Of a stretch of DNA of 64,000 nt, positions 8,470 through 18,867 are shown piece by piece (positions within the stretch are counted from its first letter, which is position 1; every line of letters begins with the position of its first letter). The position numbers and the translations under genes are program-made. The DNA is taken from positions 2,542,001-2,606,000 of the forward strand of contig NZ_CP040755.1 in the NCBI RefSeq assembly GCF_024585285.1, written 5' to 3'. Below the pieces are notes generated by a model that was not told the DNA's origin, made no database searches, and saw nothing but the letters and a program-made list of their open reading frames with translations. The stretch comes from Colwellia sp. M166. GTDB lineage: Bacteria > Pseudomonadota > Gammaproteobacteria > Enterobacterales > Alteromonadaceae.

Positions 8470-10419
8470 TTGAAATTATATATTGCTGAAAAACCAAGCT
8501 TAGGTCGAGCAATTGCCGCGGCATTACCTAAACCACAGAAAAATCATCAAGGTTATATCGAGCTTGGTAATGGCGATGTGGTGAGTTGGTGTATCGGCCA
8601 TATTCTCGAGCAAGCTAAGCCAGAAAATTATGATCCGGCCTTTAAAAAATGGCAAATGGCTCATTTACCGATTGTGCCTGAGCAGTGGCAATTAAAGCCC
8701 AAAACGCAAACACGTGCGCAACTTACCGTATTGCGAAAACTGGTCAAGCAAGCCGATGAAATTATTCATGCTGGCGATCCCGATCGAGAAGGACAGCTGT
8801 TAGTCGATGAAGTGATCGATTTTTTAAAGGTGCCGGCGAAGAAGAAGCAAAATATTAAACGTTTATTGGTCAGTGATTTAAATTTACCTGCGGTGCAAAG
8901 GTCACTTGCTAATATGCAAAGTAACCAGTTATTTATGCCATTGTCGATATCGGCCTTAGCACGTTCTAGAGCTGATTGGTTATACGGTATTAATTTAACG
9001 CGAGCCTATACAATTCAAGGCCAAAAGGCTGGTTTTAACAGTGTGTTATCGGTTGGCCGAGTGCAAACCCCCTTGCTAGGTTTAGTGGTACGACGCCAAC
9101 AAGAAATTGATAACTTTGTTGCTAAAGACTTTTATGACGTGCACGCGCATTTAACAAGTAATACTCAAGAATACTTTATTGCTAAATGGCAGCCAAGTGC
9201 AGCTTGCCAACCTCATATGGATGAAGAAGGTCGTGTCCTTAACCGTGCTTTAGCCGAAAATGTTGTGCGTCGTATTGAAAACCAGCCAGCGGTAATTAGT
9301 TCGGTCAATGAGCAACAAAAAAAACAAGCTGCACCTTTACCTTATAGCTTATCAGCCTTACAGATTGACGCAGCAAAAATTTACTCACTGAATGCAAAAT
9401 TGGTGCTAGATGTATGTCAGGCTTTGTATGAAAAGCATAAGTTGATCACTTATCCGCGTTCAGACTGTCGCTATTTGCCAAAAGAGCATCATGGCCAAGC
9501 TAAGGGCATTATTGCTATGCTCGTTAGTGCAGATGATAGCTACTCCTCATTTGCACAAGGGGCCAATAGCTCGTTAAAAAGTAAAGCCTGGAACAATGCC
9601 AAAGTTACCGCTCATCATGCCATTATTCCGACTGAAAAATCGCCATCGAAATTATCGTTAAATCCATTTGAGAAGAAAATTTATTTTCTTATTGTTCGAC
9701 AATACTTAGCGCAGTTCTATCCAGTTTATCAATATAATCAAACTCGCGTTGAAGTGCTTATTGCTGGCGGTAAGTTTTTAGCCAATGCTAAAACGCCTAT
9801 TGCTCAAGGTTGGAAAGTATTATTTCAGCGGGCAAAGAAAAAGCCAGAGACAGTAAAACAAGGGAGTGATGATGATGTTGAACAGCAATTAGCGCATCAA
9901 CTATTACCGAAGTTAGTTGAAGGTGAAAAAATATTGTCTCGTCATGGAGAATTAATTAGTCGTATTACACAAGCACCTAAACATTTTACCGACGCTAGCT
10001 TGTTAAGTGCTATGACAGGTATTGCTCGATTTGTCAGTGATCATGAGATTAAAAAACTCTTAAAAGAAAATGATGGCTTAGGTACGGAAGCGACCCGTGC
10101 AGGGATTATTGATTTACTCTTTAAGCGTGATTATTTGCAGCGACAAGGAAAAAATATTCATGCAACAGTTGTTGGTACATCGTTAATCAAGGCCTTACCT
10201 GTCGCTGCGACTATGCCCGATATGACCGCACACTGGGAAGCAACATTGACCAATATTAGTGAGAAAAAAAATCGCTACCAAGATCTTATTAATCCTTTAA
10301 CAGCGACCATAGCACAGATGATTGCACAATCTGAGCAACAATCTTTTGCACAATTACCTAAAGTTGCTTTTAAAGGTAAAATAAAAGCGAAGAAATACAG
10401 CGCACGAAAAAAAGCATAA
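8470..10419 (+). CDS. topB: DNA topoisomerase III
   Basis: A type IA topoisomerase of 649 residues that relaxes and decatenates DNA through a 5'-phosphotyrosine link. The TOPRIM start (IAEKPS, E7) and the acidic triad DPDREGQ at 103-109 are clear, and the catalytic tyrosine is Y328 in ITYPRSDCRYL. The C-terminus ends in a basic tail without zinc fingers, as usual for TopB. The start is TTG at 8470; no better upstream start precedes the conserved MKLYIAEKPS. Confidence 0.96.
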   Translation: MKLYIAEKPSLGRAIAAALPKPQKNHQGYIELGNGDVVSWCIGHILEQAKPENYDPAFKKWQMAHLPIVPEQWQLKPKTQTRAQLTVLRKLVKQADEIIHAGDPDREGQLLVDEVIDFLKVPAKKKQNIKRLLVSDLNLPAVQRSLANMQSNQLFMPLSISALARSRADWLYGINLTRAYTIQGQKAGFNSVLSVGRVQTPLLGLVVRRQQEIDNFVAKDFYDVHAHLTSNTQEYFIAKWQPSAACQPHMDEEGRVLNRALAENVVRRIENQPAVISSVNEQQKKQAAPLPYSLSALQIDAAKIYSLNAKLVLDVCQALYEKHKLITYPRSDCRYLPKEHHGQAKGIIAMLVSADDSYSSFAQGANSSLKSKAWNNAKVTAHHAIIPTEKSPSKLSLNPFEKKIYFLIVRQYLAQFYPVYQYNQTRVEVLIAGGKFLANAKTPIAQGWKVLFQRAKKKPETVKQGSDDDVEQQLAHQLLPKLVEGEKILSRHGELISRITQAPKHFTDASLLSAMTGIARFVSDHEIKKLLKENDGLGTEATRAGIIDLLFKRDYLQRQGKNIHATVVGTSLIKALPVAATMPDMTAHWEATLTNISEKKNRYQDLINPLTATIAQMIAQSEQQSFAQLPKVAFKGKIKAKKYSARKKA

Positions 10420-10626
10420 TAAAATAAAGTTATATTTTTTTGCTGTTATGTCATTAAAATTAACTAAAACACACTTTGCTAACTCTCTCTCAATAGACAT
10501 CAATTCAAAGTAATATTTACTTACCAAATGGTCAGTGGTTAAAAAACATTCACTTTTCTTTAACAATAACTTAACATTTAACATACAGAATGCCATTAGG
10601 CATTTTGCATAATAATAATTTGGGGA

Positions 10627-13600
10627 GTGTGTGTGGTGAATATTTTTTTGCGGAAAAAGTTCAGCAGTGTTAAATCAAGCTTAGCAAGTACAGTGGTTTT
10701 TACTATTTTTACCGGTAGTGTGCTAGCTTCATCAATGGCTAACGCGGATGAAATATGGAGTGAAAACTTCGATGCGGTAAGTATTGATGGCAAAGGGGCC
10801 GTTTTTAATCAAGTTGATTTAACTGATGTAACCAAATGGTCAATTGATGTTAGTTCAGCAGAGCTTACAGCGACATCAGATTGGTTTAAAGTCAACAATG
10901 GAAAGTTTGAAGGACGAGATTTAGACGGTATAGCCATGTGGCAGTCAGAAGCTATCAACATTAGCCGTTTTTCTGATATAACTTTGGCAGTAAATGCCGC
11001 AGAGAATGGTGATCACGAAAGTACTGATTTTATAGATGTTGCTTATGCTATTGACGGTGGAGTATTTAATACCATAGATAATTGGCAAGGTAAGGGGAGT
11101 GCATCACACACCTTAATTGATGATTTTACCAGTGAAACCATCACCACAGCTATTGCTGCAGGTAATTCGTTAGTTATTCGTATTAGCATGAAAAATAATG
11201 CCGGCACTGAATACATAACTTTTGATAATGTCGTGGTTTCGGGCAATAGCGGTACAGTGGAGCCGCCAATTGAACCACCTGTAGAACCACCAATCAGCGA
11301 TACTATTACCGATGCTTGCTTCAATTGCCCAGAGTTAAGCAAGGTTGCTGTTGCCAGTGAATTCGACGATAGTATTTATTATGCCGATGTACATTCATCG
11401 CTGACAAACCAAGCAACATCAGCACAACTTCGTACTGCGATTAATGGTGTAATAAGCCTTAATCATAAGGTGTTGACTTACTCTGAAGTTTGGACCGCGT
11501 TAACTCAAACTGATGAAGACCCGCTAAATAATAATAATGTTATTTTGTTGTATAAAGGCACGTCATTAGCAAAGTTTTCTAACGGAAGCGGTTCTCAATC
11601 TTCTAATCCAGATAACTGGAATCGTGAGCATGTATGGGCAAAAAGTCATGGCTTTCCAAGCTCAAGTGCCTCAGCTTATACCGATATTCATCATTTAAGA
11701 CCGACAGATATTTCGGTTAATTCATCACGTGGTAATTTAGATTTTGATTACAGTGATAGTGCATTGTCAGAAGCGCCATTGAATCGTGTGGATAGTAATT
11801 CATTTGAGCCAAGAAATGCGGTTAAAGGCGATGTTGCTCGTATGACTTTTTATATGGATGTGCGTTATGAAGGTGCAGACCCTCAAACGCCAGATTTAAC
11901 CTTAGTTGATATGCTAACCAGCACAGGGCAACCACAACTAGGTAAGTTATGTGCTTTATTGGCTTGGCATGAAGCTGACCCAGTGGACAGCTATGAGCAA
12001 GAACGTAATAATCGCATTTATGAGTTTCAAGGCAATCGTAATCCCTTTATCGATCATCCAGAATGGGTAACGAAAATTTTTACTAATGCCTGTGATGGAA
12101 CGACACCAACCGATCCAGTTGACCCCACGCTTCCAGATCCGATTGACCCGACACCGCCATCAAGCAGTTCAGCGTTATTTATCTCTGAATATATTGAGGG
12201 CAGTAGCTACAATAAAGCAATTGAAATATTTAACCCTACGAGTACCACCGTATCTTTATCTGGCTATCAGCTGAAACTGTATGGCAATGGTAATACCGAA
12301 CCGACAGTGACGGCAGACCTTGCTGGTACAGTGCTAGCTAACGATGTTGTTGTTATAGGTTCAAGCCAAATAACCGCTGACAGTGCACTTAAACCCTTAG
12401 TGGATATGACCAGCAGTGCAATTAATTTTAATGGTGATGACTATTTTGAGCTAGTAAAAGATGGTGAGTTGGTTGACTCATTTGGTGTTAAAGGCGTTAG
12501 AACTAGCTGGGCGGCAAATACCACCTTAGTGAGAAAGTCTAATGTTACTTCAGGTGATAAGAACGTCAGTGATGACTTTATTGTCACCAATGAATGGGAT
12601 AGCTATTCATCAAATACCTTTAGCTATTTAGGTGCCCATAGTTTTGATGGCGTTGTGGTTAGCCCAGGACCTGATCCTGAGCCAGAAGCGCCATCATTAA
12701 TTGGCATGTGTGGTGATAGTGCAGAACTGATCAGCGCAATTCAAGGTAGCGGCGATGCTTCAATTATGGTTGATGAAAGCAAAGTTGTCGAAGCGGTTGT
12801 AACCTCGGTGGTCGACAGTTTATCTGGTTTCTTCATTCAGGAAGAAGCGCAAGATAACGATGCAGATCCGGCAACATCAGAAGCAATTTTTGTTTACTTA
12901 AATGGCAACAGCGTAGTGCCAACTGAAGGCACGCTGGTACGTGCTAAAGGTGACGTAAAAGAGTTTTATAATCGTACGCAATTATCACTAAGTGAAAGTA
13001 TCCTTGACTGTGGTGCAGGCGATGCCATTGCCGCAACCAATGTCACTATGCCTGTGACTAGTTTAAGTGACTGGGAATCCTGGGAAGGGATGAGAGTCAC
13101 TTTTGAACAGAAGTTACATGTATCTGATAGCTATGATCTAGCACAGTATGGTCAGCTAACCTTGTCATACGGTCGATTAATTATCCCAACTAATGTTTAT
13201 ACGCCTGGCTCTAGTCAAGCAATTGCGTTGGCTGATAGAAACTCACGAAATGCTATTGTTATTGATGATAAAAATAGTAGCCAATACCCAGAGTTTATCC
13301 CTTTTCCAAATGCAGGTTTAAGCTATAACAGCACCGTGCGTTTAGGTGACAGCGTGGAAAACTTAAGCGGTATTTTAGATTACAGCTTTAACGCCTACCG
13401 TGTATTACCTATGACAACACCAACATTTAGCGCAAGCAATCTCCGTGAGTCATCACCTACTATTGGCTCGACAAGCGAAATCAAAGTTGCCAGTTTTAAT
13501 GTGCTAAATTACTTTAATGGTGATGGTTATGGAGGTGGTTTTCCAACCTCGCGTGGCACAGATTCACTTGAAGAGTTTACCCGTCAAAGCAATAAAGTTG

Positions 13601-14616
13601 CTGCGGCGATTGCCGAAATCAACGCGGATGTTGTGGGCTTAATGGAAATCGAGAATGACGGTTATGATGAGCTTTCAGCGATTGCCGATTTAACTGACAA
13701 GTTAAACAGCTTAGTGGGTGCTAATACGTATCAATATATCAGCATTGATGCTGCGCAGTTAGGCGGAGACGCTATTGCTGTCGGTTTACTTTATAAACCT
13801 AGCACAGTAACGCTTATCGGTAATACTATGACAACGAATGAGGCGCCATTTGATTTTGGTAATCGTCAACCATTAGTTCAGTCGTTTAGCTCTAATGCTA
13901 GCGGTGAAAACTTTACTATAGCGGTTAACCATTTTAAATCAAAAGGTAGTTGTAGTAGCGCTTCTGGTAACAATGCTGACCAAAATGATGGTCAAGCTTG
14001 TTGGAATGAGTTGAGAACCCAAGCGGCAACAAAACTAGTTAATTGGTTGGATTCAAAACCAACCAGTATCGAAACCGACCACATCTTAATTATTGGTGAT
14101 TTAAATGCTTACGGTAAAGAAGATCCTATCGAAACTATTACTGCTAACGGTTACCGTAATTTAATTGCTGAAAAAGTAGGTCCTAGTGCTTATTCATACG
14201 GCTTTGGTGGTGAGGTTGGTTATCTTGATCATATGTTAGCAACCAATGCACTCACTGCGTTAGTTGATGCTGTTGATGAGTGGCACATTAATGCTGATGA
14301 ACCTCGAGCTTTTGATTACAACATGGAGAAAAAGTCTGACGGACAGTTAGGCTCTTATTATGGCAGTGATGCTTATCGTGCCTCGGATCATGACCCGGTT
14401 ATTGTTTCGTTTACTTTTAATATTGCAGAAGTGCTGCTCGGTGATTTTGATAATGACGGAGATATCGATATTAACGACATTAGAAGTTTTATTAGCCAAT
14501 TAAGAGCAGGCGTGAGCTTTGAACTTGACTATGACTTTAATAACGACGGTACAGTGAGCAGTTCAGATGCAAGAGCATTAATGGCGAAATGTACTCGTGC
14601 AAGTTGTGTAAGTTAA
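10627..14616 (+). CDS. Secreted multidomain nuclease (EndA-LTD-ExeM/NucH) with dockerin
   Basis: The 1329-residue exported protein starts with a signal peptide (about residues 12-40). After a beta-sandwich (45-205) comes an endonuclease I (EndA-type) domain at about 235-485 with the NWNREHVWAKSHGF motif. A lamin-tail domain is at about 515-640 and an ExeM-like OB region at about 700-810. Next is an endonuclease/exonuclease/phosphatase domain at about 950-1260 (ASFNVLN; LMEIENDG; SDHDPV). The end (about 1270-1329) has two calcium-loop repeats, GDFDNDGDIDINDI and DYDFNNDGTVSSSDA, i.e. a type I dockerin. It probably degrades extracellular DNA. The GGGGA box favours GTG at 10633 or 10636 over 10627. 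The cohesin-like gene follows 42 bases on. Confidence 0.92.
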   Translation: MCVVNIFLRKKFSSVKSSLASTVVFTIFTGSVLASSMANADEIWSENFDAVSIDGKGAVFNQVDLTDVTKWSIDVSSAELTATSDWFKVNNGKFEGRDLDGIAMWQSEAINISRFSDITLAVNAAENGDHESTDFIDVAYAIDGGVFNTIDNWQGKGSASHTLIDDFTSETITTAIAAGNSLVIRISMKNNAGTEYITFDNVVVSGNSGTVEPPIEPPVEPPISDTITDACFNCPELSKVAVASEFDDSIYYADVHSSLTNQATSAQLRTAINGVISLNHKVLTYSEVWTALTQTDEDPLNNNNVILLYKGTSLAKFSNGSGSQSSNPDNWNREHVWAKSHGFPSSSASAYTDIHHLRPTDISVNSSRGNLDFDYSDSALSEAPLNRVDSNSFEPRNAVKGDVARMTFYMDVRYEGADPQTPDLTLVDMLTSTGQPQLGKLCALLAWHEADPVDSYEQERNNRIYEFQGNRNPFIDHPEWVTKIFTNACDGTTPTDPVDPTLPDPIDPTPPSSSSALFISEYIEGSSYNKAIEIFNPTSTTVSLSGYQLKLYGNGNTEPTVTADLAGTVLANDVVVIGSSQITADSALKPLVDMTSSAINFNGDDYFELVKDGELVDSFGVKGVRTSWAANTTLVRKSNVTSGDKNVSDDFIVTNEWDSYSSNTFSYLGAHSFDGVVVSPGPDPEPEAPSLIGMCGDSAELISAIQGSGDASIMVDESKVVEAVVTSVVDSLSGFFIQEEAQDNDADPATSEAIFVYLNGNSVVPTEGTLVRAKGDVKEFYNRTQLSLSESILDCGAGDAIAATNVTMPVTSLSDWESWEGMRVTFEQKLHVSDSYDLAQYGQLTLSYGRLIIPTNVYTPGSSQAIALADRNSRNAIVIDDKNSSQYPEFIPFPNAGLSYNSTVRLGDSVENLSGILDYSFNAYRVLPMTTPTFSASNLRESSPTIGSTSEIKVASFNVLNYFNGDGYGGGFPTSRGTDSLEEFTRQSNKVAAAIAEINADVVGLMEIENDGYDELSAIADLTDKLNSLVGANTYQYISIDAAQLGGDAIAVGLLYKPSTVTLIGNTMTTNEAPFDFGNRQPLVQSFSSNASGENFTIAVNHFKSKGSCSSASGNNADQNDGQACWNELRTQAATKLVNWLDSKPTSIETDHILIIGDLNAYGKEDPIETITANGYRNLIAEKVGPSAYSYGFGGEVGYLDHMLATNALTALVDAVDEWHINADEPRAFDYNMEKKSDGQLGSYYGSDAYRASDHDPVIVSFTFNIAEVLLGDFDNDGDIDINDIRSFISQLRAGVSFELDYDFNNDGTVSSSDARALMAKCTRASCVS

Positions 14617-14658
14617 ATAAAAATAATTTAATAACCTAACCATATACAGGAAAATAAC

Positions 14659-15255
14659 ATGAAAAATTTTTTAATATTGTTGACTCTATGGTGCACAACA
14701 ATTACGGCAAATGCTTCATTAATTATTGATATTGAAGATAAATTTTATGGTATTGATGATACCTTAACCGCAAATATTTATATTTCAGATTTTAACAACG
14801 GCTTTCAGCCGTTAGTTTCTGAATTTTCATTTAATTTATTGTCTCCAGATAGCTTATTAACATTTCAACAAGTAACTTTTGGCACTAGGTTAGATGTTGA
14901 TATGGTTACTTTTATACCAAGTGATACTGTGGTCGATAACACCGGACTCAATAGTTTATTTATTAGTGAGTTTGCCTTTGCAGATGCATTTGATCTATTT
15001 GCTGCGCAAGATGGCTTGAGTCAATTTCTATTAGCGTCTATCGACTTTAACGTTGTTAGTTTAGGGCTAGCTGAATTTTCCTTGAGTAACATTGCTGTTT
15101 TTGACCTATTTGGCAGCGCATATAATGGTGTTACTGCTGAAGACGTTAGCGTTCGCTTAGGTAGTCAAGCGAGTGTGCCAGAGCCAAGTTCAATAGCGAT
15201 TTTTGTTTTAGCAATTATGTTATTAGTAGGCTCAGGTCGATTACGTAAAAGTTAA
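14659..15255 (+). CDS. Cohesin-like PEP-CTERM protein
   Basis: The 198-residue protein has a cleavable signal peptide (residues 1-19, ending ANA). A cohesin-like beta domain follows (about 20-165, with FSFNLLSPDSLLTFQQVTFG). The end is a PEP-CTERM sorting signal: VPEPSS, one membrane segment, then a basic tail RLRKS. PEP-CTERM proteins are processed by exosortase and retained at or beyond the outer surface. Because it directly follows a dockerin-ended nuclease, it may anchor that nuclease at the surface; this pairing is an inference. An AGGAAA box precedes the ATG. Confidence 0.8.
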   Translation: MKNFLILLTLWCTTITANASLIIDIEDKFYGIDDTLTANIYISDFNNGFQPLVSEFSFNLLSPDSLLTFQQVTFGTRLDVDMVTFIPSDTVVDNTGLNSLFISEFAFADAFDLFAAQDGLSQFLLASIDFNVVSLGLAEFSLSNIAVFDLFGSAYNGVTAEDVSVRLGSQASVPEPSSIAIFVLAIMLLVGSGRLRKS

Positions 15256-15279
15256 CAGAGTCGTTTGATAATAAAACTG

Positions 15280-15304
15280 AAAACCCCTAAACATTAGGGG
15301 TTTT
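15280..15304. terminator. Bidirectional intrinsic terminator
   Basis: AAAACCCCTAA and TTAGGGGTTTT form a perfect 11-bp stem with a 3-base loop. The A and T runs on the two arms let it work on both strands. It separates the PEP-CTERM gene from the convergent GNAT gene. Confidence 0.92.
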
Positions 15305-15316
15305 ATATATACAAAA

Positions 15317-15943
15317 CTAAATGATAGTCTTTGGGCTGGCGATAAATACTTTAAACGGTAACGGCGCTTCTAAGGCACTATCATCAATGGCTAAATAGTT
15401 AAAACCTGATTTTTCAAAAAAAGCACTTAACTGCTCAGGGTTTAAATTATCTGCTGCTAAATTCATTGCTTGGTAGTAAGTTTTATTTTCTTCACTCTCA
15501 CAATCTTGAGCATCAACAAATAAACTCATCGGCATACTCAGTGCTGAAATAGATTGTACCTTGCTGTAGTGTTGAGCTATTGCGGTTAAAAGAAACTTAG
15601 CCACGCCTTGTTTTCGATATGCAGGTAAAACACTTATCGCTTCAATTAATAGATGATCTTTAGCTTTTGTATCTATTTTTGCTTGTAATTTGTCCAGTAG
15701 ATCTGCAGCAACATTTTGTTTTTTAAAAAATAAGTTTAATGGTACTTCCCAGTCAGTAGCACCCTGCTGGCTCAATAATTCATAGCTTTCGTCAGCACCT
15801 CGATGTTTATTTAGTGTGATTATTTCAATTTCTGCTTTGGCAATAACTTGGCTTTGGTCATTTTTGACATTAATTTCTTGTATTAATTGCCAATCAAAAG
15901 TGCTTTTAATTTCTGGTTGTTTAAATTCTATGGTTAAATTCAT
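15317..15943 (-). CDS. GNAT family N-acetyltransferase
   Basis: A 208-residue protein with the acetyl-CoA binding motif A of the GNAT fold (ISVLPAYRKQGVAKFLLTAI, about residues 109-128) set in a sheet of acidic N-terminal strands. It transfers acetyl from acetyl-CoA to an amine; the acceptor cannot be told. The ATG start at 15943 gives the full N-terminal sheet. It stands alone and converges on the terminator shared with the PEP-CTERM gene. Confidence 0.8.
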   Translation of the reverse strand: MNLTIEFKQPEIKSTFDWQLIQEINVKNDQSQVIAKAEIEIITLNKHRGADESYELLSQQGATDWEVPLNLFFKKQNVAADLLDKLQAKIDTKAKDHLLIEAISVLPAYRKQGVAKFLLTAIAQHYSKVQSISALSMPMSLFVDAQDCESEENKTYYQAMNLAADNLNPEQLSAFFEKSGFNYLAIDDSALEAPLPFKVFIASPKTII

Positions 15944-16307
15944 GGTATTTCAGAGCTCTGCTTGCCTTTTATACAGCTTAGCACAACAAGCCTCTGCCTT
16001 AGGTTGTCAAGGTAGTAAACTTTATTCACTACTAAATTAAATAATATGGCGCGGTTATATCATTAGTTATAGCGCGATACCAGACCTTGATTAATTTTCG
16101 CATAGCACATTACTTTATGAAGTTAATATAAACTTACAACTCATATTTAAGCTAATTGCAGACTATACTTTAATCTGTGAACAGTAATATCACCACTGTC
16201 CTTTAGACTGAAATGCAAAAGAAACTGATGGGGGTAATGTGAAATCAAAGCTTTAATATTACATTTTATAGCTGTTAAATACGCACTAAAGTCATGTTGG
16301 AGTTTAT
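15944..16307. other. Intergenic spacer, nothing recognised
   Basis: This is a 364-base divergent spacer between the GNAT gene and the binding-protein gene. It is AT-rich with no open frame of interest. A GGAG box at about 16300 serves the downstream gene. No RNA gene or repeat was seen. Confidence 0.5.
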
Positions 16308-17123
16308 ATGCAGGAGAGATTTGAGTATACAATTGATGTTCATGATAATACTAAGTTGAAAATTATGAAAAAAATACCAATCTATTTTCTGATGTTATTT
16401 ATCTTCAGTGTTTTTTCGGTTACCCCGGTTGTACTTGCACGAGATAGCGCTACAACATTACATTTTGATTTAGGTGAAAATACCGGTTGGGCGCCATATA
16501 GAACAGGAAAGACACCAAATCAAGATGGTATTTTATCTGAGTTGGTGGTACTGATTGAAAAACACTCAGCTATTACATTTACTGCTGTTAATTGGCCAAT
16601 GAAACGTGCAGAATTTGCTTTGGTAAAAGGTATTGTTGATTTTGATTTTATCTGCACAGCATGGTTTCCTGGCGGAACTTACGGTCGTAATTTTGTTATT
16701 AGTGAGCCACTTTTTGCAATAAAGGAGTATGTCATAACACTTAAAGGTAATAAGCATTTATTTCCGAGCTTAGAGAGTATTTACACTATGCCTATTGGTA
16801 CTATTGCAGGGTATTTTTATTTTGATGATTATCAATTTACGCGCGTAGATTTTAGTGACGAAGAAAGTTTAATTAAAGCGTTAAAATATAAGCGCGTGCA
16901 AGCAGTAATTCTTGAGTATGAAGCCGCGAAGCATTGGGCGGAAATTCTTCAAGCGGAAATCGAGATGGCAGCACTACATTCTACTGGAAATTTACTAATA
17001 AGACTTAATAAAGCAAAGCAACAGCAGCTTCCTGCAATAAATGCAGCAATAAAAAAAATAAAAAAAACAGGTCAACTAAAAGAAATTTTAGACAAATATG
17101 ATGTTGAAACTCAAATTTTTTAA
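16308..17123 (+). CDS. Periplasmic solute-binding protein, family 3-like
   Basis: The product resembles bacterial extracellular solute-binding proteins of family 3 (amino-acid type, PBPb fold): LGENTGWAPYRTGK, a middle VDFDFICTAWFPGG section and a final KKTGQLKEILDKY. A signal peptide starts at the internal ATG at 16365 (MKKIPIYFLMLFIFSVF, cleavage after about VVLA). That start gives 252 residues and is likely the true one, although the only good Shine-Dalgarno (GGAG) serves 16308. There is no permease or kinase nearby, so it may be an orphan sensor or binding protein. Confidence 0.78.
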   Translation: MQERFEYTIDVHDNTKLKIMKKIPIYFLMLFIFSVFSVTPVVLARDSATTLHFDLGENTGWAPYRTGKTPNQDGILSELVVLIEKHSAITFTAVNWPMKRAEFALVKGIVDFDFICTAWFPGGTYGRNFVISEPLFAIKEYVITLKGNKHLFPSLESIYTMPIGTIAGYFYFDDYQFTRVDFSDEESLIKALKYKRVQAVILEYEAAKHWAEILQAEIEMAALHSTGNLLIRLNKAKQQQLPAINAAIKKIKKTGQLKEILDKYDVETQIF

Positions 17124-17326
17124 TATATAACTCCAGTATGAGTGCAGCTACTTTACTCAACCATGCTATTTAAGTGCATATAAGCGTTTTTTACGCCCAA
17201 GAGCTCGCTATTGGTTGGTAATAAAGCACTCGCTAAGCACATAAATTCATTATCGCGGCTATTTAATTTTTTACTTAAAGAGAACTAGGGCATAATTTAG
17301 TCAATAACGCTATAAATCAACTGATT

Positions 17327-17638
17327 ATACTAATTCTACTAAGTTGCTTCCCACTCAGGGAAATTTAAAAGGTTTAGAGGCACAGGTTCACAGTTCCAGA
17401 CTGAACTTAAGTACCTACATCCATGTGGGCAAGGCATTGATTGAAGAGAATGGTTATTCCCTTATCGAAATTAATAACGCGGCCTGTAAACCTTTTAAAA
17501 TCAACCTTCTGGAGCTTACCAGCGGTTCGATAACCGCCGATAATTTCCTTCATATTGAATAATTATATTCACAAAATGATCGTTGTTCTCAAAACGCTGA
17601 TAAGCTCTGAGTGGGAAGAAACTTAATAGACTTGGTAT
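17327..17638. mobile_element. 312-bp MITE-like element with 34-bp terminal inverted repeats
   Basis: The left end ATACTAATTCTACTAAGTTG continues CTTCCCACTCAG, and the right end is its inverted copy (CTGAGTGGGAAG then AAACTTAATAGACTTGGTAT). The 34-bp ends match at 29 positions. The interior holds a 72-codon open frame (NLKGLEAQVHSSRLNLSTY) that does not look like a transposase and starts inside the repeat. The element is thus non-autonomous or a decayed IS. The rest of the gap between 17124 and 17787 shows nothing else. Confidence 0.7.
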
Positions 17639-17787
17639 TATAAAGTCAATCAATCCGAACTGAATAAGCAGATTAAGCATTAGAGTACAATTTCAAACCT
17701 ACTCACAGAAAAACCCTCAATAAGCTAAGTCTTCTAATATCTTGTTATTAACAACAGAAAAATACTCACACTAGACGTGGTATAAAT

Positions 17788-18843
17788 CTATTGCACGACA
17801 ACTTGTTGCCCCTCATTCAAACGCTCAGCGCCCCGAATAGCCACGTTATCACCAGCTTTTAAATCACCTTCAATGCTAACGCGATCAAAAGTGCCATTTT
17901 GCACAATCACTGGTAAACGGTGCACTTTATTGTCGATATCTATTTTCACCACGTAAGTACCATCTTTACGTAAAATCAGTGCATCGCGGTGCACGGTTAA
18001 GGTGTTTTTAGTTGCTTGAATTGGCACAGTGACTTTAACAAGTTGACCGGCAGCCCATGACTCATTTAAATGCGTGGGAATATTAATTCGTACTTCAAAA
18101 GTTTGTGACTTGGCATCAGCGCTTGGGATCAGTGCTGTGATTTTCGCGTTAATTATTTGCCCATTAGCACTGATATTCAAGCTATGGCCTTTACGGATAA
18201 ATGCTAAGTATTTAATCGGCACGTACAGGCGCACTTCTAAGTGCTCAGTGTCGAGTAATTTCAACAAGCTATCGCTACGATTAACATCAGTACCTGCTCG
18301 TACGATGCGTTCGGTAATAACGCCTGAGAATGGTGCGGTGACATTGGCGCGTTGTATTTGATCGTTAATCTGTTGTAATTTTAAGTCGGCAATTTCAATA
18401 TCTGTTTTGGCTAAATCATACTGTGATTGGCTTTGATCAAGTTGAAACTGTGATGCCGAATTACTTTTTCTAAGTTTCTGTAAACGTTGTACTTCATTGT
18501 GCAAATAGTTGACATTAATTTTGGCGCGCTTTAATTGTGCTTGTTGCTCTAGCTGCATCAATTTTAAAGGTAATAAATCCATTTTTACCAAGACATCACC
18601 TTCTTGTACCATGCTACCGGGTTCAGCGAGCCATTCGATACGGCCATTAACGCCAGCCGTAACCGGTACATGTGAACGGCTATGAATTGTGGCCATTAAA
18701 TCAGTAGTGGCACTTAAATCCATTACTTTAACCGGATCAACTTTAACGGGCTTAGGTGTTGGACCTTCAGCTGCAATGGTATTCCCTGCAAGCAATATAC
18801 TGGCACCGAGTATGGCGCTAATAACTTTTTTCATTGTAAACAT
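17788..18843 (-). CDS. RND efflux periplasmic adaptor (membrane fusion protein)
   Basis: This is a HlyD/AcrA-type adaptor of 351 residues linking an RND pump to an outer-membrane channel. A signal peptide (MKKVISAILGASILLAGNTIAA) follows the first Met. Then come a lipoyl half (NGRIEWLAEPGSMVQEGDVL), an alpha-hairpin at about 85-145, the second lipoyl half (VTAPFSGVITERIV) and beta-barrel and proximal domains. The start has an AAGGAA box. It lies 24 bases after the permease gene in the same direction, so the pair is an operon with the permease first; no TolC gene is adjacent. Confidence 0.93.
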   Translation of the reverse strand: MFTMKKVISAILGASILLAGNTIAAEGPTPKPVKVDPVKVMDLSATTDLMATIHSRSHVPVTAGVNGRIEWLAEPGSMVQEGDVLVKMDLLPLKLMQLEQQAQLKRAKINVNYLHNEVQRLQKLRKSNSASQFQLDQSQSQYDLAKTDIEIADLKLQQINDQIQRANVTAPFSGVITERIVRAGTDVNRSDSLLKLLDTEHLEVRLYVPIKYLAFIRKGHSLNISANGQIINAKITALIPSADAKSQTFEVRINIPTHLNESWAAGQLVKVTVPIQATKNTLTVHRDALILRKDGTYVVKIDIDNKVHRLPVIVQNGTFDRVSIEGDLKAGDNVAIRGAERLNEGQQVVVQ

Positions 18844-18867
18844 GGTGCTTCCTTTAATGATTACTTG

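Noticed and set aside
17344..17562. 72-codon frame inside the 312-bp element as a transposase
   Set aside because: It begins inside the terminal repeat, has no DDE or helix-turn-helix motif, and is too short.
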